Under the pieces are notes generated by a model. That model was given only the letters and a program-made list of their open reading frames with translations. It did not search any database and was not told the DNA's origin. Below are positions 1-11,555 of a stretch of 64,000 bases of DNA, piece by piece. A program made the position numbers and the translations under genes. Origin of the DNA: Zychaea mexicana (taxonomy: Eukaryota > Mucoromycota > Mucoromycetes > Mucorales > Lichtheimiaceae); the NCBI RefSeq assembly GCF_025766255.1, contig NW_026516777.1:62001-126000 (forward strand), in the 5' to 3' direction. The first letter of the stretch is position 1, and each line of letters starts with the position of its first letter.

Positions 1-2633
1 GCCAGCGACGAGTCCTTCTTCTTGGACTTTTTGTCATCTTCAGATTTGTCCTATAGCACGAATCATGCGTATTAATTTATACAGGTTCACCCAAGACAAC
101 CACTCCTCCTCCTCCTCCTCCTCCCAAACATAAAAAAGACAGATGCATGGTTTCTCTGTATTACCTTTGCAAATTTTGCGGATTCTTTCTTCCACTCGGC
201 ATCAGTCTGGCCCGTGTTATTCATCTTTTCTTGTCTTGTACTCAAAAGTTTCTTCATGCTCTTGGTCTTCTTGAACTGCGAGCTGGTAGGATCGATAGCG
301 AATTGATGATTCTCGTGCAACGCGGCGAAACGAGGATCCTCCACATTGATCTCAAAGTCATCTTGAGCACCAGCAAGCTCGGCCATCTTCTTCTTGTTCT
401 TTTTGCCCTTCTTTTTCTCTGCCTTTTCACGCTTGAGCACGTCTCGCATATCGAAACCTTCGCCCTTTTCATTGTCACCCATAAGCAACTCCAGTTCAGC
501 CTTCTCTCGTGCTTCTTCTTCACGCTCTTCTTTGCTCTTGCCCTTCTTGCCCTTCTTATTCTTCTTCTCGGATTCTATTGAGCATAGACCATATGATTAA
601 CATGACGATACCTTGACAGGTAACCCCTCCCTCCACTGACTGTTGTGAACTTACTCTTTGACTTGGGTTCTTCTTTTTCTTCCATCTCTTCCATGGCTTC
701 CTTGAAGAATGGATCGTTCTGAAGCTCTTCATCTTCTTCAGAACCTAGAACATTTGGAAACAAAACGATTCCAGTTAGATAACCGTCACATACGTTCCTA
801 TTGCAAAAACAGAATGTTTAGATTTACCTCCTTCTTCTTCGTCTTCCTCAGCATCACGTTCCGCCTGTCGTCGTTCCTTCTTTGCTTGTTTCCGCTCACG
901 TTGCTTGCGCATGTATGTCTCAACGGTTGTTTCCTCCTTTACTTCAGCGGGATTCAGACGCTTGTTGACAGCTTCACTGGCAGCTTCGGTCAAACCAGGT
1001 GTGAATGTGACCTCCATATCACCTTCTTCTTCGTTTGTATGGTTGTCAAATGCTGAGTCTTCAACGTTATTGAGTAGTTTTCGATACTTTTCGCGTAGTG
1101 CATCTACATCTTCTTCATCATCTGATTCATCTTCGTCTGACGAAGCAAGATATGCAGCAAAATCCAGATCCCTCAAATCGTTCTCCGTAAAGTTGCGGCG
1201 AGTTAGTTCAAGACGGTGATGGTCATCCATATCCCAAGTCAACTTGACCTTGGTATGTTGCAGAGCCTATACACATGGATAAAAACATGATATTTCAGTC
1301 ATCTTCTCGTTCACTTCCCGCTCCATCGTAATGACCATATGCTTTTTTTTTTGCTTACATCGGTCGAGAACTTTGCTGGTTTGTAATCTTCGGGTGCAAA
1401 TGTACACACTTCCTTTGGCTCGTCGTCAAAGGTCATGTCATCGGGTATATAGCGCAAGTCGAAAAAGTTGGCACTAGCTTCGTATTCGTTGCCATCACAT
1501 AACTGGTAAACTGCTTGAGCAGTTTGTACCGAATCGCACTCGATCACAGCATAATAGTACCTAATAAGCGCATTCGTCAGCGTACGAAACAATAACTCAA
1601 CCCACACGCTCGCTAACACAAGTGAAACTTACTTTAGGCGATCCAACTGATACTTGCGAAGGGCATCCTGATCAAAATCTTCATCGTGTTCTTCGTCCTC
1701 TTCATTTTTCTTTGGATCTTTTTTGCTGGAATCCGTCTCCTTCTCGAACAACTCCTTTGGAGGGCCTTCCATTTCTTCACGGGCCATACGCTCCTTGCCA
1801 AATTCGGATGGATAAATAGCAACCTGCTTAATGACCGACGTTGTGGGTTTAAAAGCGTTCAAGACTTTTAGAATATCGATGGCTCTAATTTTGTCCCAGT
1901 CCATATTGACAGCCGCAATTCGGTACGTAGCGTCGCCTGTTGGAACCTATCAATATATTCACAGATTGCTTAGTCTCTTTTCCTCTTCCTTTTGGAAATA
2001 TTTTAATTATTTACCTCTACTTCAGGCTCTAAATCTTCGTCGCTATACGCTTCATCGTCCGTCGATTCGTCAGATGACTCAATGACACCTTGACCACGCA
2101 TAGGATCGTATCGAGGCTTACGTGCCTTTGCAACAATAGGTATCTTTTCGTCTTCTAAATTGCCTTCATCCTCTGCGAGCTCGCGTTCTAGTTCCTCCAA
2201 TGTTTTTTCTTCTTCTTCGTCGGACTCTTCTTCGTCTTCGATTTCATAGAAACGCTTAAGCTCGTTCTCGGCCGTCTGAGGTGCGATAGGACGACCGTAT
2301 CGATCCACCTTGGCTTATGTGTGTAGTTTGTGGGTTAGTTCAATATTCTTTCTTACACCAATGTATACACAGATACACGCAATGACAATAGCTCAAGGCA
2401 TATGTGTCTGTGCAAATACACAGAAACAACTTACGTTGTTCGGCAAATTCGCTCGATTTTAGCATGGACGAGAATCGATTGTCGATCGTGACCTTGGCGT
2501 CCTTTCTTCTGGGACGCTTGAAGCGAGGGTCATTGTGGACGTGGGCGAAACGAGGATCGTCCGTAATCTTTTCCAAGGGTTGATCAAAGGTGGGCTTCTT
2601 GCCTTTGCCTTTGTCTTTGTTATTTTTTGGCAT
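1..2633 (-). CDS. ESF1: ESF1-like pre-rRNA processing protein, 3' end cut by window edge
   Basis: Nucleolar protein needed for 18S rRNA maturation in the small-subunit processome (family knowledge). Exons on the minus strand: 2435-2633, 2313-2015, 1946-1633, 1560-1359, 1266-828, 744-655, 574-165 and 50 to beyond position 1; all junctions are GT-AG and keep one frame. The N-terminus has the family's duplicated DPRFAxVHxDPRF block and the polar KVTIDNRF segment. The middle carries the RNA-binding-like part (VNMDWDKIRAIDI, then AVIECDSVQTAQAVY) followed by PDDMTFDDEP. The C-terminal part is a Lys/Glu-rich coiled region with the NUC153-type block EDPRFAALHENHQFAID. Acidic and Lys-rich runs are typical of nucleolar proteins. 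The start ATG lies just before MPKNNKDKGKGKKP. Only the last residues are missing. Identification is strong; exact splice sites are inferred. Confidence 0.93.
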
Positions 2634-5434
2634 GTTCTTTGCGATAAGTAAGAAAAAAAGGCACTACTTTTCGGATTTGCCAAAAAAACATTTTTTTTTT
2701 TCTCAACAAGCGGGCTTGAATTTTGCAAAGTGACACAAGCTCGAAAAATGATTTGACCAGCGGGGCTGTCAAAACGTAAGAAATGGGCCATGGCATCCTG
2801 GCATGACGGATCATTGGTTTGCTTTTCTCTGTTTAAAGAGCCAATACATACGAATTGGTTATGCAGACATCAGCTTTTCAGCTGTCATCTTCAAAGGACA
2901 AACTATCATGGAAAATGGAGTCGTGCAACAAAAAAGAAGAATTTGTGTTTACCATCAGTCCAGGATATCAAGCGTATCAATCACTAGAAAAAACTTCAGA
3001 GCGTCTTGTATTACCCCACTGTCATCAAAGAAGGTTCCTTCGACCGCTGTGCTCGACCCCCACCAGTCAGCAATCCAAGAGTGTTATTGTTGTAGAAACG
3101 AAAATTGACTAAGGGTTTAGAATGCCACAGAAGAAGCTAATCTGCATTAAAGACCCACATATCGTTCAAAAACGAGTGTATACTATGATTCAAAAGTATC
3201 AATGTTGATTTGATGTTTTTGTCTCAACGAGCAAAAATGAAATTCATAGACGCAGCTCAACTTTTGCTACTGCACCTTGCTGCGAAAACATGATCGTGAG
3301 GGAGAAGAAGTTACGAATGACCTCCTCGCGGGAAGCAGCGCACCAACGGACGTATTTCTGGAATACAAGTTGTTGTTAGTGATCATGCTTTCTGATAAAT
3401 GGTGATCCACATCCTGTATGAAGCAAATAGATAGTTGTCGTACTTGTCTGGGACACTTGTTTCTGTGCAGAAAACTTTGGTACATACCATATAAGCCGTT
3501 CGTTCCATACTAGGGACGGACACGAGTTTTCTTCCATCTTAATATAATGTTTTATTATTGTCGAGAACGCGTGGCCCGGCAAGATGGCGCTTTGTATTGT
3601 ACTTGTAGCATTTTGCCAAGTCAAAGGGCAAGATCGGCATTTTCATGTTTGTACTGGAAAAACAAAAGTGCTTGGGATACCTGAGGGAGGACATTGTTAT
3701 CTTTAGTAGACAATAAAAGCATAAAGTAAACTGCAATTTCTTCGTTGGTCTCGCAATAAGTATTCTTTACATAGTTAAAATGGTGCATGCTATCCTATGA
3801 TGGAAACGTGCCAGAAAGAAGAGATAAAGCCGCACGGTGCTCGGAAGAGCCTTTTGTCTAGGCTTTGGAAAATGGTATGGCTAATGTATGTATATACTGT
3901 ATATGCTGTCACTCTGATACGTGCTGTTGCTCCAAAATGTGTGTAGAGCCACGATAGGCGTTACATGATGATTTGCAAGACGCTGTTTCCTGGGAAAGGC
4001 CTTTTCGCCATGGCTGAGCTAAACCGGTTACGCCTGCTCCAAGTACCCTTATGCATATCGTGCTTATCCTTGCTCTTTTATAAAAATACCATGCAGCTTA
4101 AGGTAATCATTAGAGAGGTCAAAGTAAAACAGAAAGTTTTAGCTTCTAATATTTACTGATACTGTTCGACCATTGTAAGTAAGGCGGTTCCGAAGGACAT
4201 GTGCGTCCAAATGCAATGCTGAGACACCTTATAGGCTAAGAACCGTCCTGAGATATACATATGATAGATAGTTGGCCATAAAAGCAAAAAACCCATGGCG
4301 TATACTCATATCCAGATATATCATAATAATAAAATCCAGGACCTTTCGAATGGTTGTGGCCTTATTAGCAGATCATTACTGTATGTAACAGTATGTTTAT
4401 TGGTAAACGAGTAACATCACTTGGGATAGTATCTCTTGTCATTTTTTACAAAGTGTGGCATATATGCTCTTCTACAACGTAAAGCAGCATATTACCCTTA
4501 ATTTCAGCTAGTGACATGCTCAACAAAAAACCATACACAGCTTGAAGTAGATATGTACAGTCGACGTTTAGCAGTAATATCGCAGCGCCTTCTCGACGAC
4601 CCGACAGCGGTTTGTCTGCGCGTTGACAAGTTTCCAGAAGCTGACATGTAGCTGGGCCCGCTCGTAAAACATTCCAACGACCACAACGCTTCGTTGTTGA
4701 AAGAGCTATAAAAGTCGAGCAGCTTTTGGCAATCAGCCTTGTTGGACGAGGTAGCGTTAGCAACAGCCATGACAGCTTCGGCAACGGTTAAAAAACGGCC
4801 AAAGAAACAAAATTGTATATGTTGTCATAGCTTCCAATAACAGCAGTAGCATTGTTAATCTCTCCGTATAATAAATTTTATAAAAAAGGTGAGCGGTTGT
4901 AAAAGTATACACAAAGGGAACACATTGCGTACCCGTACGAACGAGTCAGATAAAGATCACCACAGACATAGCATTACGTCAGTGTTATTAATCCAGTCAG
5001 TGCGTCCTTTGGATCGCTTTTGTAGATAATACACATGTCGCTTTACGACTGTTGAGTACTGTATACAAATCGAACGTGAGCACCTTCTAGATAACGCTGA
5101 CAGTAAATTGGGACGCACCATGTTTATCAAGATCACAATGCGATCAGATACCGAAAGCTAATCGTACACTCGCAGTCCATACACATCATTTTCCTTTGAT
5201 ATTCCCCCCCCCCATTCCATCGTTAGCCGTTATCCTTTCCCCTCCTCATGTCTTTCCAACTCATATCGTATCTCTAAAGAAAACTTTGTCTATAATAAAA
5301 AAGCAAAAAGAACCCATGAAAACAAAATAACAGAAGCAGATAGATTTACATTGCAGAAGCCAGCAAGTTGTTACTTTATTTTGTCAAAACAAAAGAGAAA
5401 CCGTTTTTTTTTGTCTTTGTAGTAAATACGATTT
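2634..5434. other. Intergenic stretch, no supported gene
   Basis: About 2.8 kb between the ESF1 start and the eL34 stop. Short open frames exist but none shows a recognisable domain. The best candidates are a plus-strand frame from an ATG at 2861 to 3112, divergent from ESF1, and minus-strand frames ending near 4446-4504 that overlap in different phases. The start of the latter (LLDFYSSFNN) faintly recalls NTF2-like proteins, but the frame is not sustained, so at best it is a relic. AT-rich throughout, with a C run near 5205-5213. Confidence 0.5.
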
Positions 5435-6040
5435 TTACTTCTTGGTGGTCTGAGCCTTCAAGACCTTCTTGACGATCTTCTGCTCCTCAACAAGGAAGGC
5501 ACGGACGATACGGCTGCGGACGCAGTGCGAGCAGCGCGAACCACCATAGGCACGGCTGACGCTCTTTTGGGTCTTCGAGACCTGGGAGTACTCACGGGGG
5601 CGGAGAGCCTTGAGCTATAAAATGTGCGTGAATAAAAGAAACAAGGACAACAGTTTATTATTAGTTTCTGTTTTTTGCTTTTTCGAAATCCACACACGCA
5701 ATCCAAAGTGTCAATTAAATACGTACGCCGGGAAGAGCAACACCACAATCGCCACAGCGGGGAGCCTTGACGGGCTTCTTCTGGTATTGGTAGACGAGCT
5801 TACCACCTAATCGAAGAAAGAAAAAAAAAGGGGGGGGTGAAAAGAAAAAATTTGAATTAATTTTCAAATGAGGCAAGGTTCGTTGGGTCGAGGTAGAGTA
5901 GTCGATCGTCAAATTATTTTGATCTGTCGTAATTGGAGAAAAAAGGGAACGATTGAATTACCAGGAGTCTTGACGACCTTGACTCGGTTGGAGCGGGTGT
6001 TGTACGAAAGGCGACGTCTGTACGTGAGTCTCTGGGCCAT
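5435..6040 (-). CDS. RPL34: Large-subunit ribosomal protein eL34
   Basis: Structural protein of the cytosolic 60S ribosome. Three exons on the minus strand, 6040-5962, 5806-5727 and 5614-5435, join in frame to 112 residues, close to the family's usual length. The N-terminus [18 protein letters not shown] and the later [17 protein letters not shown] segment are diagnostic, as is the C-terminal [16 protein letters not shown]. The two CxxC pairs (CGDC and CSHC) are consistent with the zinc-binding form of eL34. The first exon is only 79 nt, and short early introns are common in fungal ribosomal protein genes. A CCAT-repeat tract lies about 85-130 bp upstream of the start. The identification is very firm. 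Confidence 0.97.
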
Positions 6041-6120
6041 TTCAAAGAACTAGTTGTTCATGTGGGGGCAACATGGGAGGGAAAATGAATCAGTACGCAA
6101 TGTTAATTTTCCATTATTTC

Positions 6121-6168
6121 GATCCATCCATCCATCTATCTATCCGTATTATCCATCCATCCATCCAC
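6121..6168. repeat. CCAT/CTAT tetranucleotide repeat
   Basis: Imperfect tandem CCAT units, interrupted by CTAT and a short spacer, immediately upstream of the eL34 start. Likely a simple microsatellite in the promoter or leader. Confidence 0.8.
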
Positions 6169-8638
6169 AAGGCATATGGACGGTCTACTCGCTCTCTTTC
6201 CTTTGCTCCAATCTTTCCCTTTGTTTCCCACTACCACACCCATCATTACACATCATCTACATACCGGTTACGGAAAGGGAGGAACGTCAGTTGCCCACCA
6301 GCGGCAGTAATTTTACCTTGCGGGCTTCCGCCCGTGAAGACGCGAATTTCCTTTTTCGGATGGAGCACCAAGTTTTGGCTCTGGGCTGCTTTTCCATTCT
6401 ATCCTCACCTCTCATATTTTATATGCACGTGACTTGAAATGAAAACCGACGCAATAATTTTATTGCGCGCCTAACCTTTGTTCCTGGTTGCTACCAAAAA
6501 CCCTCCTTGACTTTTATTTGTTTTAGCACAGAGGCCGCGCCAAAGAAAAAAGATAAGCGATTAGCTAGCATATTCGTATTAATCAAGCATAAGCAACAAC
6601 GCGAGCGACCATGACCCATTATTTATTATCGATATGTGTTTTACAAGCTCCATAATTACCAATAAAAACAAAAAGGTATGCCTATTTTCTAGCGTTGCAA
6701 ATACATATCTAGTGGCAGCTACTCTTGCTACAACTACAAGCTTCAGCTTAATAATCACATGCACGAGTGTGACAACGTTGTTCATACCATCCATCGAAAG
6801 TTGTTCTTTGGAATGAATATGGTGGTCGGATGATAGCAAGATAATATAATAGAACTTTGTTAAGCTCTGTGTGATGCACATGAAGCATACATGATGACCA
6901 ACAGATCAGTAGAATACCTAAAACAGTGGGTTGAGACTTGAAATGATGGGTATGGTGATGAATCATCATCACTGGTGTTGCGACTGCAAATCGTGACCAA
7001 CCAACCCGAAAGAGGAGGCAACCTATTTGGATACATGTATAAAGTGCTATCAATGGCTCTCATTGTGGGACCATCTGTTCTTTGGCTATGAGGGGTTGAA
7101 ATCCTCCGTAGCATCCGACAACATTCTGGTTCCTTGACAAAAGCAGTCATTGTCCATGTAACAAAAGAGGTATCATACACGCTCACATTATGGTACGTGT
7201 TGTTGTAAAAGTGCCGCCTTTTTTTTTTTTTTTTACTCGGCGATCCGATTCCACGTTTCTAACTTGGTTGGAATCTCTACGTTGTGTACTTCGATACACA
7301 GGGGCTACTGTTGGTGTGAAAGAGAAAAAGGAAAGCGTAATTGCTCATCCTTCACCATCACAGACAGTGATTAAGGATGGTGTGCATCATCATCAACGTA
7401 CATGGTGCATAGCTCTGTGCTCTCTTGCTTGCCCATGATCACTGCCACTGTGTAGAGTCTGTGATGGAACGAGAACATTTCTCTTCTTGGTGAAGATTCT
7501 ACCATGTGTTCCAAATATGGACATATCGAAATGCCTTAAAAGTTATGCTGCAGCCGCACCGTCACCCCAACTAGGATGCTATGTGACTGATACATTATTC
7601 GCATATCGATCTTTGTCATGTAGAAGCAGCATAGTCATATTGTTACTACCAAAAGAGACATTCCATCTGTTTTGTAACTGAGAAGAACGAAAGCACAGAT
7701 GCAGCGCCGGGGAACCGACCTGAAAAGGGTAATCGCATCAAAAAAACAGTCAAAAAGCTGATGCAGAAATGCAGTGCGGCACCACCAGCAGAAGCACTTT
7801 AAGTTTGTATGAACCTGAAACTAGCAAGGCTATTGTAGAGAGAGAGAGGATTCTAGCCCTTCCTTTATCATCGCCCCCGCGGCGTTGACTTTTGAGTAAG
7901 AGGAAAAGGCCTGGTTTCTGACAAACAGCAGCCCACACCACATTGATGTCATGTGTTACCTTCTTTGTTGTTGCCGCTGCTTGGGGAAATTATTTGATCG
8001 GGATCTGTAATTGCCGCCTGTTGTTGTTGTTGTTGCTGCTGCTTAAATCATAGTTTCGTCGATGCCAGACTAAAAAAAGGTGCTAACGAAACCTTATGCT
8101 GTCGTTGATGTTGATAACATATTGCTACTTTTTACTACTACTAGTGATATATACTTGACAGGAAGAAAAAGCCGAGGTAGTTTTTTCTTTCGAGGAGGGG
8201 GAGGGGGAGACTGGGGATTCAGGGGGGTGACGGATGATGACTCTTGAAAGAGCGGAACGATAGATGAACCGATTTTTTTTTTTTTCATGACTGACGCCAT
8301 TCATACCTTTTACGGCCTCGTATGGTACGATTTTGGCCAAAGAAGCAAACAGGTTGTTGCGAGTACCTGGTGGCAGCGATAGGATTTTCGAATTTGATCG
8401 CTGCTACTAGAAAATATCACACATATCACTTTATCGGTTTTTCAACCGTCGTGATTTGTTTCAGGCCGTGTGAGCATGAAGTACAAGCGCAGCAGTGCGT
8501 ACCCACTGTCAAGTTTAATATAACAGAAAGGGAACACGTCGAACGCGCCTTCTCTCAGAGCGACGACGACCGGAGCTGCTTAGTAATACCTGGTCTCTGC
8601 ATGCGCGCTCAGAGGATGGAATGAGACATGTCTCGATC

Positions 8639-8663
8639 GAGAGAGAGAGAGAGAGAGAGAGAG
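8639..8663. repeat. (GA)n microsatellite
   Basis: Uninterrupted GA dinucleotide run in the upstream region of the bZIP gene. Confidence 0.95.
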
Positions 8664-8938
8664 GTGTATGGTGGTGGTCTATAAAAGGAATGTATTAGTA
8701 GGCGTTGCCCATCATCAACACGCAGCACACCACACGCTGTACGACGGGCATGTGCAACCTCATGTGGCAAAGGAAACGAGCGCTGGTCGGCCCGTCTCTC
8801 TTGCCTTGGTTGGGTTGGTGTGAAAAAAAAAGAACCAGGTGCAGGCAGGCCCAAAACTCAGCTTAGGGTTGAGCACTGGCCCCAAACCATACCCAAAAAC
8901 TCCTTATTCTTTGTCGTTCCCTCAATTTCCTTTCGCTC

Positions 8939-9060
8939 GCTCGCTCTCTCTCTCTTTCTCTCACTCACTCACTCACTCACATATTTCTTTCTTCTTTTCT
9001 CTCTCTTTCTCTCTCTCATACATCACACACACACTCTTCTTTTTCATATTCTTCCCCCTT
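8939..9060 (+). other. Pyrimidine-rich leader of the bZIP gene
   Basis: CT-rich stretch with tandem CTCA units around 8959-8981, directly before the bZIP start codon. Pyrimidine tracts near the transcription start are common in fungal promoters, so this is probably core promoter and 5' UTR. No in-frame ATG lies in it; the frame is open upstream only through non-ATG codons. Confidence 0.6.
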
Positions 9061-9075
9061 TCCTACTACAACACC

Positions 9076-10746
9076 ATGGAATTCGAAGATATTGTCGACA
9101 TGGACTGGTTGAACTCCAACACAACCACCGACGAAAGTCTCCTGACCTCCTCATCCTCGCCCTCAATGGCTCCGATCAAGAGTGAGCCACTCCACGCATT
9201 CTCTCCATCCGCCGCCTTATCCGATTACTGTCACGACTCGCTTTACGGCTTCTCTGATCAGCCAATCATGTGGCGAAATGACTTTCCCTCCACCGATCTA
9301 GACATGCTGGAGGCCACACCGTGTAGCCCCGCGTCCTCTTCACTGCCCGATAAGCAGGAGTCGTCGCAGCAACGGCAGGAGAAAAATGTCGCTGCAGTAG
9401 CACCAGCACAACCACCCATTGCACCCATGTCTGAATTGGTCATGCCAAGCACAGAACATATCAAGCAACTGATTGAGATTGCCAAACGACATCTTGCGCT
9501 GCGTGAACAGCAGCAACAAGAAGAAAATCCAAAGCAAGAACAACAACAGCAACAACAGCAGCCACAGGCGCAGGAGAAGCAGCAGCAGCAGCAGCAGCAT
9601 GTCATAAAGCAGGAGGAACCGGAAAAGGCACAAGAAATTTCACAGCAGTCCGGGGACCTGCAGCGACTTTACAATGAAACGGCGCCCATGTCTTTCTTTG
9701 TTCATCCTACCGCGGTTTCTACTGTTCCTGACACCGTTGCACCTGAGTCACTGATGAAGTCTTCTTCTCCCACACCCGCCAGCACCAGCACCAGCACCAG
9801 CACGACCCGTACTACTACTACTACCGCCGCCGCCGCCGCCGCAATGCCTGATTCACCCAGAGACGAAAGGGCGTTTTCGCCGTCGCCACCACCGACCTCA
9901 GCACCAGCACAAGCCTCGGCCAACCGACGAGCATCCAGCGTGTCGCTTGCAGGAGGATTGACGGACGAGGCAATGACACTTGAAGCATATGCGGTATCTG
10001 ATGGGATCGATATCAAGAAGCTCACACCCAAAGAACGCCGACAACTGCGCAACAAGATCTCGGCACGCAATTTCCGAGTCCGAAGAAAAGGTAATAGATA
10101 ATCAACTTGAAAGGGGAGAGGGGGGCCCTTCTTACCAAGCCAAGCCAAGCAACTTTTTGGACTCACTGATCTCGTTTACATTTAGAATACATCAACACGC
10201 TTGAAGCACAAGTGGATGAGCACAAGAAGCACGCTGAACGGCTGAAGACGCGGTTGGATGATGTGGAAGAAGAAAACAAGCAGCTGCGTCTTGAAGTGGA
10301 TTCGCTGCGGCGACAGAACCAGCTCCTGCAGCAGCAGCAGCAGCCAAAGAGTAGTAGTAGTAGTAGTAACAGTGTCGTTGCAGGACCATCGTCGCCTGGA
10401 TCGCCACGCGTGTCATCACCCATTCCAAAGCCAAATTTGAACAAGGACATCAGCATGCTCGGAAGCAAAGCCAGCGAGACCTATCGACACGACACGCGCA
10501 TCTTGGTCTCCAACGCCGTCATGCCTGTGTGGGACTACGATCGGATCTTTACAGCTCAGCAACAACAACAACAACAACAACAGCAGCAGAAGCATGCCAT
10601 CCTTAGCAGCAGCAGCAGCAGCACCACGCGTAAATCACAACAACAACAACAACAACAACAAATTCTGGCGCCGCCTGAGCAAGTCATGCATTTGGCCGGT
10701 TACATCCTGTCGATGTTTGTACAACTGCATGGCTCCTCTTCTGCTG

Positions 10747-10777
<31 letters not shown>

Positions 10778-11096
10778 CGCCACCGACGCATCGCATTCCT
10801 TGCTGGCATCATCATCATCACCTACGATTGTCGAGCTTAGTGAGAATGGCGAGGAACAAGTACAGATGAGCAGCAGCAGCAGCAGCAGTAACATATTTGA
10901 TGCGCCGTTGTTGCCGGATGACCGTGATTTCAGCAGCGAGGATGCGTGGGAGAAAGCAACTGCAGTGCCACCAACGGCAGCTTCTCCTGCATACATGGAG
11001 TACCTTTATGACACTTTGATCATGTCGGCCTTGAGCTCCAATGCTCATACGGACAAGTCCTTCTGGTGGTGGGACACGCCTGCGTTTCATCAGTAA
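9076..11096 (+). CDS. bZIP transcription factor, Gln/Ser/Thr-rich
   Basis: Probable DNA-binding transcription factor. Two exons, 9076-10090 and 10186-11096, joined by a GT-AG intron of 95 nt, give 641 residues. The intron splits the DNA-binding unit: the basic region (KERRQLRNKISARNFRVRRK, about residues 319-338) ends exon 1, and the leucine zipper (from EYINTLEAQV, about 339-386) starts exon 2. The signature N-x7-R is present as NKISARNFR, with Phe where many bZIPs have Ser or Cys. The N-terminus is acidic (MEFEDIVDMDWL) and looks like an activation segment. Long Gln, Ser, Thr and Ala runs flank the core. The C-terminal part contains TYRHDTRILVSNAVMPVWDY, which looks globular. The ATG chosen is the first in frame. 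Target genes cannot be told from sequence. Confidence 0.9.
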
Positions 11097-11555
11097 ACAA
11101 AGAAAAAAATTTTTTTTTCCTTTCACCCTTTCTCCCTCTCTCCCTCTCTGTGTGTGTGTGCCCTCCCAAAGCCCCACCCCCTGAATCCTTAACCCACCCC
11201 CTTTATTTTGTACATAACAGCAGCATCATATAACAACAACATTCAACCCCATTAGCACTTTTCCTTCTTTTTTTTTTTTTTTTTACAAACGCAATTCACT
11301 TTTCCACTCTCACGAATAACAACAATTATTACAACAATCCATCACAAACAGTAACAAACACTCTTTGTGTGGCGATCGAAACAGTTTGGATCGATCTCCG
11401 TAAAACACACTGTTCCCAAACAACAACAACAACAACGAAAGTCACAACATACACAATCCCGTTTTTTTTTATTATATGGAATTCGTTATAATAATAAAGA
11501 GTTAAATTTGCAGAAAGAAAAAAAAAATAGGAAATAGTTACTTTTTTTTTTATTT
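11097..11555. other. Convergent 3' flanks
   Basis: Shared terminator region between the plus-strand bZIP gene and the minus-strand SNAP-like gene. It has a GT repeat near 11149-11160, homopolymer T runs, CAACAA repeats near 11420-11437 and AATAAA-like AT-rich stretches at 11465-11530. No gene seen. Confidence 0.6.

Larger units (their letters stand above)
6041..9075. other. Intergenic region between divergent eL34 and bZIP genes
   Basis: About 3 kb holding the eL34 promoter on the left and the bZIP promoter and leader on the right. No convincing open frame. Visible structure: tandem CCAT/CTAT tetranucleotides at 6121-6168, a T run at 7210-7227, GTTGTT repeats around 8020-8044, a GA microsatellite at 8639-8663 and a pyrimidine-rich tract just before the bZIP start. 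GATGATGA/CATCATCA-type short repeats recur between 6950 and 7400. Confidence 0.55.

Noticed and set aside
4446..4784. NTF2-like gene on the minus strand
   Set aside because: Only the first few residues recall the family; the similarity does not continue in any single frame and no splice model repairs it.
8839..9075. N-terminal extension of the bZIP frame upstream of 9076
   Set aside because: The upstream frame is open but starts only at a GTG, is a CT-rich leader in composition, and has no ATG; the first ATG at 9076 begins a typical acidic activation segment.
9258..9633. Cys-rich and Leu-rich open frames on the minus strand
   Set aside because: They are antisense shadows of the Gln repeats (CAG/CAA) in the bZIP gene.
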